Notes: generated by a model from the sequence alone, not told the origin. 64,000 nt of DNA from Flavivirga eckloniae (GCF_002886045.1 NZ_CP025791.1:3239001-3303000); one strand, 5' to 3'. Shown: positions 52,641-61,055, counted from the first letter of the stretch. Numbers and translations are program-made.

Positions 52641-53375
52641 ATGCTAAAACCTTTTTTATTTGTTTGCTTTGTTTTTTGTATCCTACAAGGCTGTAAAACA
52701 ATAGATATACGCCAAACATCCCAAACAAATACCACCCAACAAGTTGTTTTAGGAAGTATTGGTTTGGGTAAAGACTTTTTGCTACAAAACGAGTTTAACA
52801 ACACGGCTATCCCTAACTATAAGACTTCCTTAAAAGTTGCCGTAAAGGTTGTACCATTTAATAAACAAACGTATAAATCATTTATAAAAGCAAAGGCTTT
52901 ACAACCAGCTAATGTGAAAATTCACTATGTCGATTCCATAAAAAACAAGCCCAAATATGTTAAGCTGCAAATTGCCGATAAGGTAGCCGTAATAGATGCT
53001 TTAAATAATACCGAAAATACATCTGTAAAAAAATATTTAAGCAATAATACTAACGCTACTGTTTTAACAAGTATTTCATTGGCTTTAAACCAAAACAATC
53101 TGGATGCCCTAACACATGCCGATGCCGTTTTCTTAATCGAAAAGGGATTAAAAACTTATGTGCTAAAACTGTATAAAGATGGAAAGCAAACCCAGTTTAT
53201 TCAATTCAATCAGGGTGTTGTGTTTACTTATAAAACATCTAATTGTTGCTGGCAAGAAAATAAAAAACACCAAGTGGATATTGTGGATTTAGTAACAGAA
53301 TTTAATAGCTGTCCCAACAAAACGTACCGCTCTGCAAAACGAGCAGAGAAAAAGATGAGCACTTTAAACTTTTAA
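52641..53375 (+). CDS. Lipoprotein heading the second machine operon
   Basis: The 244-residue protein has a lipoprotein signal peptide (LKPFLFVCFVFCILQGC, lipobox LQGC). Its first half is TIDIRQTSQTNTTQQVVLGS then GIGLGKDFLLQNEF-like; the rest contains LKVAVKVVPFNKQTYKSFIKAK, VLTSISLALNQNNLDALTHADAVFLIEKG and an SNCCWQENKKHQVDIVDLV stretch. No known domain. Its position at the head of a gsp-like operon, and the lack of any other pilotin, make a secretin-associated role possible, but that is only inference. It lies 4 bp before the next lipoprotein. Confidence 0.7.
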   Translation: MLKPFLFVCFVFCILQGCKTIDIRQTSQTNTTQQVVLGSIGLGKDFLLQNEFNNTAIPNYKTSLKVAVKVVPFNKQTYKSFIKAKALQPANVKIHYVDSIKNKPKYVKLQIADKVAVIDALNNTENTSVKKYLSNNTNATVLTSISLALNQNNLDALTHADAVFLIEKGLKTYVLKLYKDGKQTQFIQFNQGVVFTYKTSNCCWQENKKHQVDIVDLVTEFNSCPNKTYRSAKRAEKKMSTLNF

Positions 53376-53378
53376 AAG

Positions 53379-54044
53379 ATGAGAAGTAAGATACTATTAA
53401 TAATAACATTAGTGTTTGTTTGTGCCTGTGATGATATTATCGAGGTTGTCGATATTTCCAATGAAACCGTTACGGTTTTGGCACCTGTTAACGAAACAAC
53501 CTTGGTAGATACCGATGTTGTTTTTACATGGGGCACTGTTGAGGAAGCAGAAGCCTACAAAATACAGATAGCAACACCAAGTTTTGAAGCGGCTACAGAA
53601 ATAGTAACCGACTCGACCGTTACCAAAACCTCCTTTAGTAATACCTTAGCTTCTGGCAGTTACGAATGGCGTGTACGTGCAGAAAATTCGGGATATGCAA
53701 CAGGATACACAACACAAAAATTTAGGCTTTTATCTCCAGACCCGGTAGATATTTCCAAAGAACTTGTTGTAATATCTTCGCCAGCAAACGGCGCTACGTT
53801 TTCTACCACTTCTACCGTAAATTTTTCTTGGAGGGCTATTGAAGGTGCAGAGGACTATGTAATACAAATAGTAACACCAGATTTCGAGAATATTACTGAA
53901 ACCATAACAGATGAAACCATAACGAATACAGGATTTTCCATTTCAAATTTGAGTAAAAACGATTATAAATGTCGTGTTAAAGCTAAAAACTCAGAATATG
54001 AAACGGGGTATACGGAAATTGGATTTACAGTTGATGAAAAGTAG
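53379..54044 (+). CDS. Lipoprotein with two fibronectin III-like repeats
   Basis: The 221-residue protein has a signal peptide with lipobox (ILLIITLVFVCAC) and two similar beta-sandwich repeats of about 95 residues. In repeat 1, VTVLAPVNETTLVDTDVVFTWGTVEEAEAYKIQIATP leads to GSYEWRVRAENSGYATGYT. In repeat 2, VVISSPANGATFSTTSTVNFSWRAIEGAEDYVIQIVTP leads to YKCRVKAKNSEYETGYT. It is the second gene of the array-E operon and may anchor or display the exported proteins at the outer membrane; no direct evidence. Confidence 0.75.
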   Translation: MRSKILLIITLVFVCACDDIIEVVDISNETVTVLAPVNETTLVDTDVVFTWGTVEEAEAYKIQIATPSFEAATEIVTDSTVTKTSFSNTLASGSYEWRVRAENSGYATGYTTQKFRLLSPDPVDISKELVVISSPANGATFSTTSTVNFSWRAIEGAEDYVIQIVTPDFENITETITDETITNTGFSISNLSKNDYKCRVKAKNSEYETGYTEIGFTVDEK

Positions 54045-54093
54045 TTTAGGCAACCATAAAATAAATTTATAAAATCATTTAATCCACATAATA

Positions 54094-55131
54094 ATGAAAA
54101 AAATAATCTTCGTTTTAAGTTTAATATTAACCAATATGGGGTTTTCGCAAATAATAACCGATACAGGAACAAATGTGGGAATAGGGACAACAACTCCGAC
54201 AGCAAAATTGGATGTTCGATTTCTTGGCGAAAATAGTATTATAGCTAAGGCAACTAGTAATGGAACCCATGGTGCTTCAAATGTTATTACTGATGCAGCT
54301 TTAGGTTTTCCGTCGCGATTTTTATTTAGAGAAGACGGTAATAATAAAGGGTGGATTGATCATTATAATGGTAAGATAAGCGTTAGGAATAATGCAAATA
54401 AAGCTCTTCTTACTACGGTTATAAGTACTGAAAATGTGGGTATTGGCACAACATCACCTACAGAAAAACTTCAAGTTAATGGTTTAATAAGAATTCCTAG
54501 TGCTAATAGTCAAGACAATAATTCTCCAGGTATTGTATTGGCCAGTAACGATGATTTTTTATATGATAATCAATACCTTAATCACTATGGATTTGGATTC
54601 CATGGTTATCAAGATGGATCAAGTAGTCATACAGAACCCAAAAATGCATATATGTCTGGATACTTTGGTGTCGATTTTTTTACAAGTGGGCAAAACAGAA
54701 TGCGAATCAGTCGAGGGGGTATAGTTAGCATTGGTTCAGTAGAAAGACAACTTGGATATAAGTTGGCTGTGAATGGCAATATAAAAGCCAAAGAAATAAG
54801 AGTTGAAACTGGCTGGAGCGATTTCGTTTTTGAAGACAGTTACAATTTACCTTCATTAAAAGAAGTAGAAAGCCACATAAAAGAAAAAGGGCATTTAAAA
54901 GATATTCCAAGTGCAGAAGAAGTAGCAAAGCATGGAATCTTCTTAGGAGAGATGGATTCTAAACTGCTTCAAAAAATAGAAGAGTTAACCCTTTATACCA
55001 TTGATCAGGAAAAAAGAATTAAAAGTTTGGAATCTAAAAATGAAAAGCTTGAAATAGAAAATAAAGAATTGTCAAAGCTATCCAAGAGATTACTAGAAAT
55101 AGAAAAATTGCTTAAAGCTAAAAAAGAATAA
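54094..55131 (+). CDS. GIGT-family secreted protein (copy 7)
   Basis: The 345-residue protein has a signal peptide (KKIIFVLSLILTNMGFSQ), NVGIGTTTPTAKLDV and NVGIGTTSPTEKLQV, and the shared C-terminal module (DFVFEDSYNLPSLKEVESHI; GHLKDIPSAEEV; FLGEMDSKLLQKIEELTLY) with a long coiled coil. Its region 54462-55019 is nearly identical at the DNA level to part of copy 9. Copy 8 begins 1 bp after its stop. Confidence 0.82.
   Translation: MKKIIFVLSLILTNMGFSQIITDTGTNVGIGTTTPTAKLDVRFLGENSIIAKATSNGTHGASNVITDAALGFPSRFLFREDGNNKGWIDHYNGKISVRNNANKALLTTVISTENVGIGTTSPTEKLQVNGLIRIPSANSQDNNSPGIVLASNDDFLYDNQYLNHYGFGFHGYQDGSSSHTEPKNAYMSGYFGVDFFTSGQNRMRISRGGIVSIGSVERQLGYKLAVNGNIKAKEIRVETGWSDFVFEDSYNLPSLKEVESHIKEKGHLKDIPSAEEVAKHGIFLGEMDSKLLQKIEELTLYTIDQEKRIKSLESKNEKLEIENKELSKLSKRLLEIEKLLKAKKE
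54462..55019 (+). repeat. Near-identical paralog segment, partner of 56603-57160
   Basis: 558 bp aligned without a gap to 56603-57160 (offset 2141) with only a small number of substitutions seen, mostly silent. The regions flanking it, including the 5' heads of copies 7 and 9, differ. It covers GLIRIPSAN through the C-terminal module. Confidence 0.8.
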
Positions 55132-55132
55132 A

Positions 55133-56206
55133 ATGAAAAATATAACAAAGCTCCTTTTCTTAATAATTATAAACAGTGTATTTGCACAAGTAGAAGACAC
55201 TGGTAATAAAGTGGGTATAGGTGTTGCAAATCCATTATCCAAACTTCATGTATTTAATGGTATTTCGGGAGGAACTCCTCATGTTTTTTCAGATATGACG
55301 ATAGAAGATAGTGACGACGGTATGGTTTCTATCCTTACACCAAGTAATAAGACCGCATATTTTGGATTTGCAGATCAAGATGATAGTTATGTTGGGGGTA
55401 TGCAATATGAACATAATAATGATCGATTAATTTTTAGGGTTAATAATCATTTAAATAATATGACTATAAGTAGTCAAGGTAATATAGGTATCGGTTCCTC
55501 AACACCGAGTGAAAAATTACATCTAGAAGGTAATCTTTTATTGGATGTATACAATAAAGGAAATGACAATGGTATTTTTTTTAGAGAAGGTTTTAATCTA
55601 TCAAATAAATACAATTTATCTATTCTAGCTTATGACCATTCAAATTCTGGTGCAACTCCAGATGGATTAAGTATAAATGCCTATGATGGTATCAGTTTTT
55701 CTACTGGCTCGAATACTCGTAGTGAAAAAATGCGGATTAGTTTAAATGGAAATGTTGGAATTGGTACAACAGATACAAAAGGATTCAAGCTAGGTGTTCA
55801 AGGAAAGATAGCAGCCGAAGAAGTAAAAGTAGCGACCTATGCTAATTGGGCAGACTTTGTTTTTGAAGACAATTACAATTTACCTTCATTAAAAGAAGTA
55901 GAAAGCCATATTAAAGAAAAAGGACACTTAAAAGACATCCCAAGTGCCGAAGAAGTAGAAAAGCATGGAATCTTCTTAGGAGAGATGGATTCCAAATTGC
56001 TTCAAAAAATAGAGGAGTTAACCCTTTATATCATTCAACAACAAAAAGAAATCAATGCTCTTGAGGCAAAAACCTTAAAAGCTAATATTTTGGAAAAAGA
56101 ACTTCAAAATCAAAAAGTAATTAATAAACAATTAAAAGAACAATTGGATAAACAAAACACTCGTCTTCTAAAAATAGAAACGCTTTTAAATTCTAAAAAA
56201 CAATAA
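55133..56206 (+). CDS. GIGT-family secreted protein (copy 8)
   Basis: The 357-residue protein has a signal peptide (KLLFLIIINSVFAQ), motifs KVGIGVANPLSKLHV (GIGV variant), NIGIGSSTPSEKLHL and NVGIGTTDTKGFKLGV. The shared C-terminal module (DFVFEDNYNLPSLKEVESHI; GHLKDIPSAEEV; FLGEMDSKLLQKIEELTLY) is followed by a coiled coil of about 50 residues. The head differs from copies 7 and 9, but the module is close to theirs; the segment GFKLGVQGKIAAEEVKVA is shared with distant copy 1. It lies between copies 7 and 9, with gaps of 1-4 bp. Confidence 0.82.
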   Translation: MKNITKLLFLIIINSVFAQVEDTGNKVGIGVANPLSKLHVFNGISGGTPHVFSDMTIEDSDDGMVSILTPSNKTAYFGFADQDDSYVGGMQYEHNNDRLIFRVNNHLNNMTISSQGNIGIGSSTPSEKLHLEGNLLLDVYNKGNDNGIFFREGFNLSNKYNLSILAYDHSNSGATPDGLSINAYDGISFSTGSNTRSEKMRISLNGNVGIGTTDTKGFKLGVQGKIAAEEVKVATYANWADFVFEDNYNLPSLKEVESHIKEKGHLKDIPSAEEVEKHGIFLGEMDSKLLQKIEELTLYIIQQQKEINALEAKTLKANILEKELQNQKVINKQLKEQLDKQNTRLLKIETLLNSKKQ

Positions 56207-56210
56207 CATC

Positions 56211-57233
56211 ATGAAAAAACAAGCCCTCATTTTTTGCCTTAGCCTATTTATTTTGCAAGCTAATGCTCAGGATCAAACTATTAACGGAACTACATTTAAA
56301 GTAAATGGCAATGTTGGAATAGGTACAACGACTCCATCTGCAGATTTAGAAATAAAAGGCAATATGAAATTGGGTTTAACGCACACATTGGTGGATGGCG
56401 GATATTTAAGCGTTAGTTCTAAATGGGGAGATTGGATGACCTTTGTTGATGGTTATAGTAATGACACCTATAATTTTCATAACCCTAATAATGGAGGAAG
56501 GTTAGAGCTTTATATTGAGGATGGACAAACTAACGCTAGAAATTTTGGAGTATTTACAGTATTAAAGTCGGGAAATATAGGGGTTGGCACAAAAACCCCA
56601 TCAGAAAAACTTCAAGTTAATGGTTTAATAAGAATTCCTAGTGCTAATAATCAAGACAATAATTCTCCAGGTATTGTATTGGCAAGTAACGATGATTTTT
56701 TATATGATAATCAATACCTTAATCACTATGGCTTTGGATTCCATGGTTATCAAGATGGATCAAGTAGTCATACAGAACCCAATAATGCATATATGTCTGG
56801 GTACTTTGGTGTCGATTTTTTTACAAACGGACAAAACAGAATGCGAATCAGTCGAGGTGGTATAGTTAGTATTGGTTCAGTAGAAAGACAACTTGGATAT
56901 AAGTTGGCTGTAAACGGTAATATAAAAGCCAAAGAAATAAGAGTTGAAACTGGCTGGAGCGATTTCGTTTTTGAAGACAGTTACAATTTGCCTTCATTAA
57001 AAGAAGTAGAAAGCCACATAAAAGAAAAAGGGCATTTAAAAGATATTCCAAGTGCTGAAGAGGTAGCAAAGCATGGAATCTTCTTAGGAAAGATGGATTC
57101 TAAACTGCTTCAAAAAATAGAAGAGTTAACCCTATACACTATTGATCAGGAAAAAAGAATAGAAAATTTAGAATCTAAAAACGAAAAATTAATAGCATTA
57201 GTAGAAAAACTCATTAATAAACAGAGTGAATAA
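56211..57233 (+). CDS. GIGT-family secreted protein (copy 9)
   Basis: The 340-residue protein has a signal peptide (KQALIFCLSLFILQANAQ), NVGIGTTTPSADLEI and NIGVGTKTPSEKLQV, and the shared C-terminal module (DFVFEDSYNLPSLKEVESHI; GHLKDIPSAEEV; FLGKMDSKLLQKIEELTLY) with a short coiled coil. Its second half is nearly identical to copy 7 at the DNA level. The GspC-like gene overlaps its 3' end by 8 bp, so cargo-like genes and machine genes are translationally coupled. Confidence 0.82.
   Translation: MKKQALIFCLSLFILQANAQDQTINGTTFKVNGNVGIGTTTPSADLEIKGNMKLGLTHTLVDGGYLSVSSKWGDWMTFVDGYSNDTYNFHNPNNGGRLELYIEDGQTNARNFGVFTVLKSGNIGVGTKTPSEKLQVNGLIRIPSANNQDNNSPGIVLASNDDFLYDNQYLNHYGFGFHGYQDGSSSHTEPNNAYMSGYFGVDFFTNGQNRMRISRGGIVSIGSVERQLGYKLAVNGNIKAKEIRVETGWSDFVFEDSYNLPSLKEVESHIKEKGHLKDIPSAEEVAKHGIFLGKMDSKLLQKIEELTLYTIDQEKRIENLESKNEKLIALVEKLINKQSE
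56603..57160 (+). repeat. Near-identical paralog segment, partner of 54462-55019
   Basis: Second copy of the 558-bp segment described at 54462-55019. Divergence resumes directly at its edges, consistent with gene conversion or recent partial duplication. Confidence 0.8.
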
Positions 57234-57687
57234 CAAAGTAAAGACATATGTGTTATTAGCTAGTGTGCTAGCTATTTGGGGCATTATTGGGCTCAAAATA
57301 CTTTCCACTTTAAACCCGGATGCTCCAAACACAGTGTTTCAAAATGATATAGTAGCATTTAAGCCTAAAACGAATATAGAAGTTGATACGTTTTCTATAC
57401 AATCAATGGAGCGCGATCCTTTTTTAGGCACTTTATATCTCAAAAAGAAACCTAAAAAAAAGAAATCTGTAAAACCAAAAGACACATTGGTTTGGGTGCC
57501 TATAATCTATCATGGCGCTATTACCAAACAACAAAGCAAAACCCAGGTGTTCGTGGTCTCTATTAACGGACGACAAAACTTAATGCGGATCGGGCAGGAA
57601 GTAGATCATGTAAAATTAATAAAGGCAAATGCCAAAGAAATTCGAGTTAGCTACAAAGGAGCAAGAAAAACCATTACTAAAATATGA
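57226..57687 (+). CDS. GspC/PilP-like protein
   Basis: The 153-residue protein starts at GTG 57226, overlapping the previous gene. It has one N-terminal membrane span (YVLLASVLAIWGIIGLKIL), a Lys-rich linker with ERDPFLGTLYL, and a small beta domain (WVPIIYHGAITKQQSKTQVFVVSINGRQNLMRIGQEVDHVKLIKANAKEIRVSYKG in pieces). This matches the homology-region layout of GspC and PilP: a bitopic protein that links the inner-membrane platform to the secretin. It opens the machine half of the plus-strand operon. Confidence 0.7.
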   Translation: MNNKVKTYVLLASVLAIWGIIGLKILSTLNPDAPNTVFQNDIVAFKPKTNIEVDTFSIQSMERDPFLGTLYLKKKPKKKKSVKPKDTLVWVPIIYHGAITKQQSKTQVFVVSINGRQNLMRIGQEVDHVKLIKANAKEIRVSYKGARKTITKI

Positions 57688-58961
57688 ATGGGCTTAAGGT
57701 AAAAGCCGGAGCACTGCAATTCACTATGTTTATTACGGTGGTTATTGCCCTGTTATTAGTTGCTTTTATTATATTGGTAAACACACACACACAATTTAAG
57801 CTTCAATCGGATTTTGTTCTTGAAACTGTTGAAAACACAAAAAAGGGAATCCAGCACGCACTTAAAAATAACATAAGAGCTAACGATACAGTCCATATTA
57901 ATTTACAAGACGAAGATTACAAAACAGTATCAGTATACAAAAGCTATTGGGGCTTATTCGAGAAGGTGCTATCCACTTCAAAAATCAAGAAAAATACAGT
58001 TAAAAAAATAGCTTTAGTAGGAGCTTCCCAACCAGAAAGAGATCGAACAGCCTTGTATATTAAGGAAAACAACAGACCATTGGTAGTGGTCGGGGAAACC
58101 AAAATTAAAGGTATGGTCTACTTACCAAAACAAGGTGTACGAACAGGTAATATTTCAGGACATTCTTATTATGGGAGCCGGCTTATTTACGGAAAGACGA
58201 GACCAAGTAATAAACTTCCCAAGCTTTTAAACGAAACGCTCAATCATATAAAAAAATCAAACCTTAATATTGGAAATTTACAACAGCACCAGTTCTTGGA
58301 TTTAAGCCGAAGTAAAACCTATCGTAATTCTTTTTTTAATCCTCTGCAAGTTGTTTATAGTAATACAAGTATTAATCTTTCAGGAATATCGCTTATTGGG
58401 CATATTGTAGTACAATCTAAAACAAAAATTACTGTAGACGCTAATTCCAATTTAAAAGATATCATCCTAATAGCGCCTATAATTGAGATTAAAAATCATG
58501 TTAAAGGAACGTTTCAGGCCATAGCAACTAAAAACCTTAAGGTTGGAAAAAATTGTAAACTTGATTACCCATCAGCACTCATATTAAACGAAAAAGAAAA
58601 GCCAATATCATCCCCTACAAATTTGCAAAAAGAAAAACCGAGTATTAACATAGACAAAAGATGCAATATAAAAGGAGTTGTTGCCTATTTTGGAGCGCCG
58701 ATGACAAATAATTTTGATGCGCAGATTGTTATTGAAGAAAACACAACCGTAGTAGGAGAAGTTTATTGTAACCAAAACCTGGAACTTAAAGGAACCATTT
58801 ACGGTTCGGTCTTCACATCAAATTTTGTTGCCAAACAATCAGGCTCATCCTATCAAAATCACATATACAACGGAACTATAATTGTTGACGAGCTACCAGA
58901 AGAATACATAGGATTACCATTTAATAATTCTAAAAAAGGAGTGGCTAAATGGTTGTATTGA
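57684..58961 (+). CDS. Minor pseudopilin, GspK/PilX-like, with beta-solenoid C terminus
   Basis: The 425-residue protein has a short leader and a prepilin-like start (KVKAG|ALQFTMFITVVIALLLVAFIILV). The usual Glu at +5 is Thr, a feature of GspK tip pseudopilins. The large extracytoplasmic part ends with regularly spaced beta-turn strands (INIDKRCNIKGVVAYFGAPM; IVIEENTTVVGEVYCNQNLELKGTIYGSVFTSNF) resembling the bactofilin/polymer-forming solenoid. It overlaps the GspC-like gene by 4 bp and the next pseudopilin by 13 bp. The tip assignment is inference. Confidence 0.65.
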   Translation: MNGLKVKAGALQFTMFITVVIALLLVAFIILVNTHTQFKLQSDFVLETVENTKKGIQHALKNNIRANDTVHINLQDEDYKTVSVYKSYWGLFEKVLSTSKIKKNTVKKIALVGASQPERDRTALYIKENNRPLVVVGETKIKGMVYLPKQGVRTGNISGHSYYGSRLIYGKTRPSNKLPKLLNETLNHIKKSNLNIGNLQQHQFLDLSRSKTYRNSFFNPLQVVYSNTSINLSGISLIGHIVVQSKTKITVDANSNLKDIILIAPIIEIKNHVKGTFQAIATKNLKVGKNCKLDYPSALILNEKEKPISSPTNLQKEKPSINIDKRCNIKGVVAYFGAPMTNNFDAQIVIEENTTVVGEVYCNQNLELKGTIYGSVFTSNFVAKQSGSSYQNHIYNGTIIVDELPEEYIGLPFNNSKKGVAKWLY

Positions 58962-59284
58962 AGAAAATAAAAGCATCAACCCTCATGGAGACCTTGGTCG
59001 CTACGGTTTTAATTGTGATTGTATTTATGATCTCAAGTATGATTTTAAATAACATTTTTTCTAACAGTATAAAAAGCAATACCAGGGAAATTGATGCCTA
59101 TTTAAATGAGTTGGAATATTTATATAAAAATGAAAAGCTAAAACTGCCCTATTACGATGATTTGGGTGATTGGAAAATATCAATAATAACCCTTAATACG
59201 AGTAGTAGTTATAAAAGTGTAGAGTTTGAAGCCCTACACATCATTACAAATAAAACCAAAACCAAAGTAATACGTGAAGATTGA
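58949..59284 (+). CDS. Minor pseudopilin, GspI/PilV-like
   Basis: The 111-residue protein has a 9-residue leader and prepilin signature (KIKA|STLMETLVATVLIVIVFMISSMIL) with Glu at +5. The small globular part is DLGDWKISIITLNTSSSYKSVEFEALHI. Short length and position before another class III pseudopilin fit GspI. It overlaps genes on both sides (13 and 11 bp). Confidence 0.78.
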   Translation: MVVLKKIKASTLMETLVATVLIVIVFMISSMILNNIFSNSIKSNTREIDAYLNELEYLYKNEKLKLPYYDDLGDWKISIITLNTSSSYKSVEFEALHIITNKTKTKVIRED

Positions 59285-59756
59285 TAACAAAATACCAGCC
59301 TTTACATTAAGTGAAATGATTGTGGTATTAATAATAACTAGCATAGTTATTGGTATGGCTTTTTCGGTGTTGTCGTTAGTTCAGAATCACATGTCCGGTA
59401 TTAAAAACAACTTTACAAACAATACAGAGCTTAATAAGCTGGAACAGTCCCTTTGTTTGGATTTAAATAGGTATCCAAAAATAGAATACAACGAGCTTGA
59501 AAATACGATAAGCTTAAAAACAGAAATAGATTCGATAACCTATCAATTTAACGAAAACAATATTATAAAGGAAACAGATACGTTCAATATCCAATTAGTA
59601 GATAAGCAATTCTTTTTTAATGGTAATAAAGTAAATCATGGTATAATAGACGCAGTAAAACTAGAGGCTTCAAAAGTATTTCAAAATCAAAAACTCTTTA
59701 TATTCAAGGAAAACGACGCAACATTTTTCGTAAACAATGGCATTTCAAATAGATAA
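59274..59756 (+). CDS. Minor pseudopilin, GspJ/PilW-like
   Basis: Starting at GTG 59274, the 160-residue protein has a 9-residue leader and a canonical prepilin site (NKIPA|FTLSEMIVVLIITSIVIGMAFSVLSLV, Glu at +5). The globular part is LNKLEQSLCLDLNRYPKIEYNELENTISLKTEI and TFFVNNGIS. Position between GspI-like and GspF fits GspJ. It overlaps gspF by 20 bp. Confidence 0.78.
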   Translation: MKIDNKIPAFTLSEMIVVLIITSIVIGMAFSVLSLVQNHMSGIKNNFTNNTELNKLEQSLCLDLNRYPKIEYNELENTISLKTEIDSITYQFNENNIIKETDTFNIQLVDKQFFFNGNKVNHGIIDAVKLEASKVFQNQKLFIFKENDATFFVNNGISNR

Positions 59757-60870
59757 CATAGAAACACAAAAAACGACCTTAAAAGAAAAGACCAAGTCCA
59801 CTTCTTTTTTACAAAAGGAAATCACATTGTTCAACAAGGCCTTTGGTAATAAAATCAAAGAGGACTTTTATACCGAGTTAAGTGTGTTGTTAAAAGCTGG
59901 TATTGCACTAAAGGATGCCCTGGATTTAATAGAGAACTCACAAAAGAAAAAACAGAACAAAGACGTCTTAAGTATTATATCCAACAATATAGTTTCAGGA
60001 CAAAGCCTATCTGAAGCTATTAAGATACACAAACAGTTTACAGATTACGAATACTATTCTATAAAAATAGGAGAAGAAACGGGAACACTGTATCAAGTAA
60101 CCGAACAACTTGGTAGTTTCTTTGCAAGAAAGAATGAACAGCGAAGAAACCTAATTAGTGCCCTAACCTATCCCATTATCATTTTAAGCACTGCTGTTTT
60201 GGTAGTTGGTTTTATGTTACGGTTTGTAGTACCTATGTTTCAGGATATTTTTAAACAGCAAAATGTAGAACTGCCAGCTATAACCAAGTTTATCATAAGC
60301 CTTTCTGAGTTTATGCAGGAGTATGGCTGGGTATTCTTGCTAGCTATATTGGCAATGATCGCTTCAAGATCGTTCTTGAATAAAAAGAAACGCTTTAAAC
60401 AAATAAAAGATAGCTTGATATTAAAGTTGCCTTTTATAGGAAACTTTGTGAAGGGTGTTTATTTGTCGCAATTTACCCAAGCGGTATCGCTATTAACAGC
60501 CTCAAAGGTTCCAGTTGTTAATAGTATTCAATTGGTAAAACAGATGATAGATTTTTATCCACTACAGCACGCCTTGGAAATTGTAGAACAACACATTTTA
60601 AAAGGCGAAACCTTAAGTAAAAGTTTAAGTATGCATAAGCTGTTTGACGACAAAATGATAGCCCTGGTTAAGGTGGCCGAAGAAACAAATCAAACCGAGT
60701 TTATTTTCGATAGACTTAATATGCAATACAATGCCCAGGTGCAACAACAATCCAAAATGCTATCGACCATTATGGAACCCTTTATAATTTTGATTGTAGG
60801 TGTTCTGGTTGGCGTTATTCTGGTTGCGATGTACTTGCCAATGTTTAAACTAAGTAGTGCTATAGGATAA
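59737..60870 (+). CDS. gspF: GspF/PilC-like inner-membrane platform protein
   Basis: The 377-residue protein has two T2SSF domains. Domain 1 includes FYTELSVLLKAGIALKDALDLIENS and EYYSIKIGEETGTLYQVTEQLGSFFARKNEQRRNLISALTYPIII. Domain 2 includes QFTQAVSLLTASKVPVVNSIQLVKQM and MIALVKVAEETNQTEFIFDRLN. Three membrane spans are visible. GspF recruits pseudopilin subunits above the ATPase. It is the last gene of the plus-strand machine operon; the 198 bp after it hold only palindromes of the next gene. Confidence 0.92.
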   Translation: MAFQIDNIETQKTTLKEKTKSTSFLQKEITLFNKAFGNKIKEDFYTELSVLLKAGIALKDALDLIENSQKKKQNKDVLSIISNNIVSGQSLSEAIKIHKQFTDYEYYSIKIGEETGTLYQVTEQLGSFFARKNEQRRNLISALTYPIIILSTAVLVVGFMLRFVVPMFQDIFKQQNVELPAITKFIISLSEFMQEYGWVFLLAILAMIASRSFLNKKKRFKQIKDSLILKLPFIGNFVKGVYLSQFTQAVSLLTASKVPVVNSIQLVKQMIDFYPLQHALEIVEQHILKGETLSKSLSMHKLFDDKMIALVKVAEETNQTEFIFDRLNMQYNAQVQQQSKMLSTIMEPFIILIVGVLVGVILVAMYLPMFKLSSAIG

Positions 60871-60966
60871 CATCTAAGTTGTTTTTTAGTTACATAAGGT
60901 TTTACGCCACGGCCTATTTCTATCAATACTAATTTTATACAATTATTCTAATAAAAGCTTAACACT

Positions 60967-60989
60967 GCATTAGTTAATTTAACTAATGC
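60967..60989. promoter_or_regulatory. Perfect 23-bp palindrome
   Basis: GCATTAGTTAA-T-TTAACTAATGC is a perfect inverted repeat 80-100 bp before the GntR gene. It could be an operator or a bidirectional terminator-like hairpin, but no T-run follows. Confidence 0.55.
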
Positions 60990-61017
60990 TTAGGAAAATT
61001 AATATATTTTCTATAAT

Positions 61018-61055
61018 ATTGTATACCGTATACGAAAATATAATATCGTATACGA
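61018..61055 (+). promoter_or_regulatory. GntR (FCD)-type operator palindromes
   Basis: Overlapping GTATAC palindromes (61021-61034, including CGTATACG) and TCGTATACGA (61046-61055) fit the GTnTAC-type operators of FCD regulators. They end 13 bp before the regulator start, implying autorepression of the sugar operon. Confidence 0.65.

Noticed and set aside
22120-57233. GIGT proteins as T9SS substrates or peptidase S74 tail-fibre proteins
   Set aside because: None ends in a T9SS type A or B sorting domain, and the C-terminal module lacks the S74 catalytic and sequence pattern. The heads have Sec signal peptides, unlike phage tail fibres, and no phage genes are near.
54094-57233. Tandem repeats as a CRISPR or mobile element
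   Set aside because: The repetition is at the gene level (paralogs with shared modules), with no spacer structure, transposase or terminal inverted repeats.
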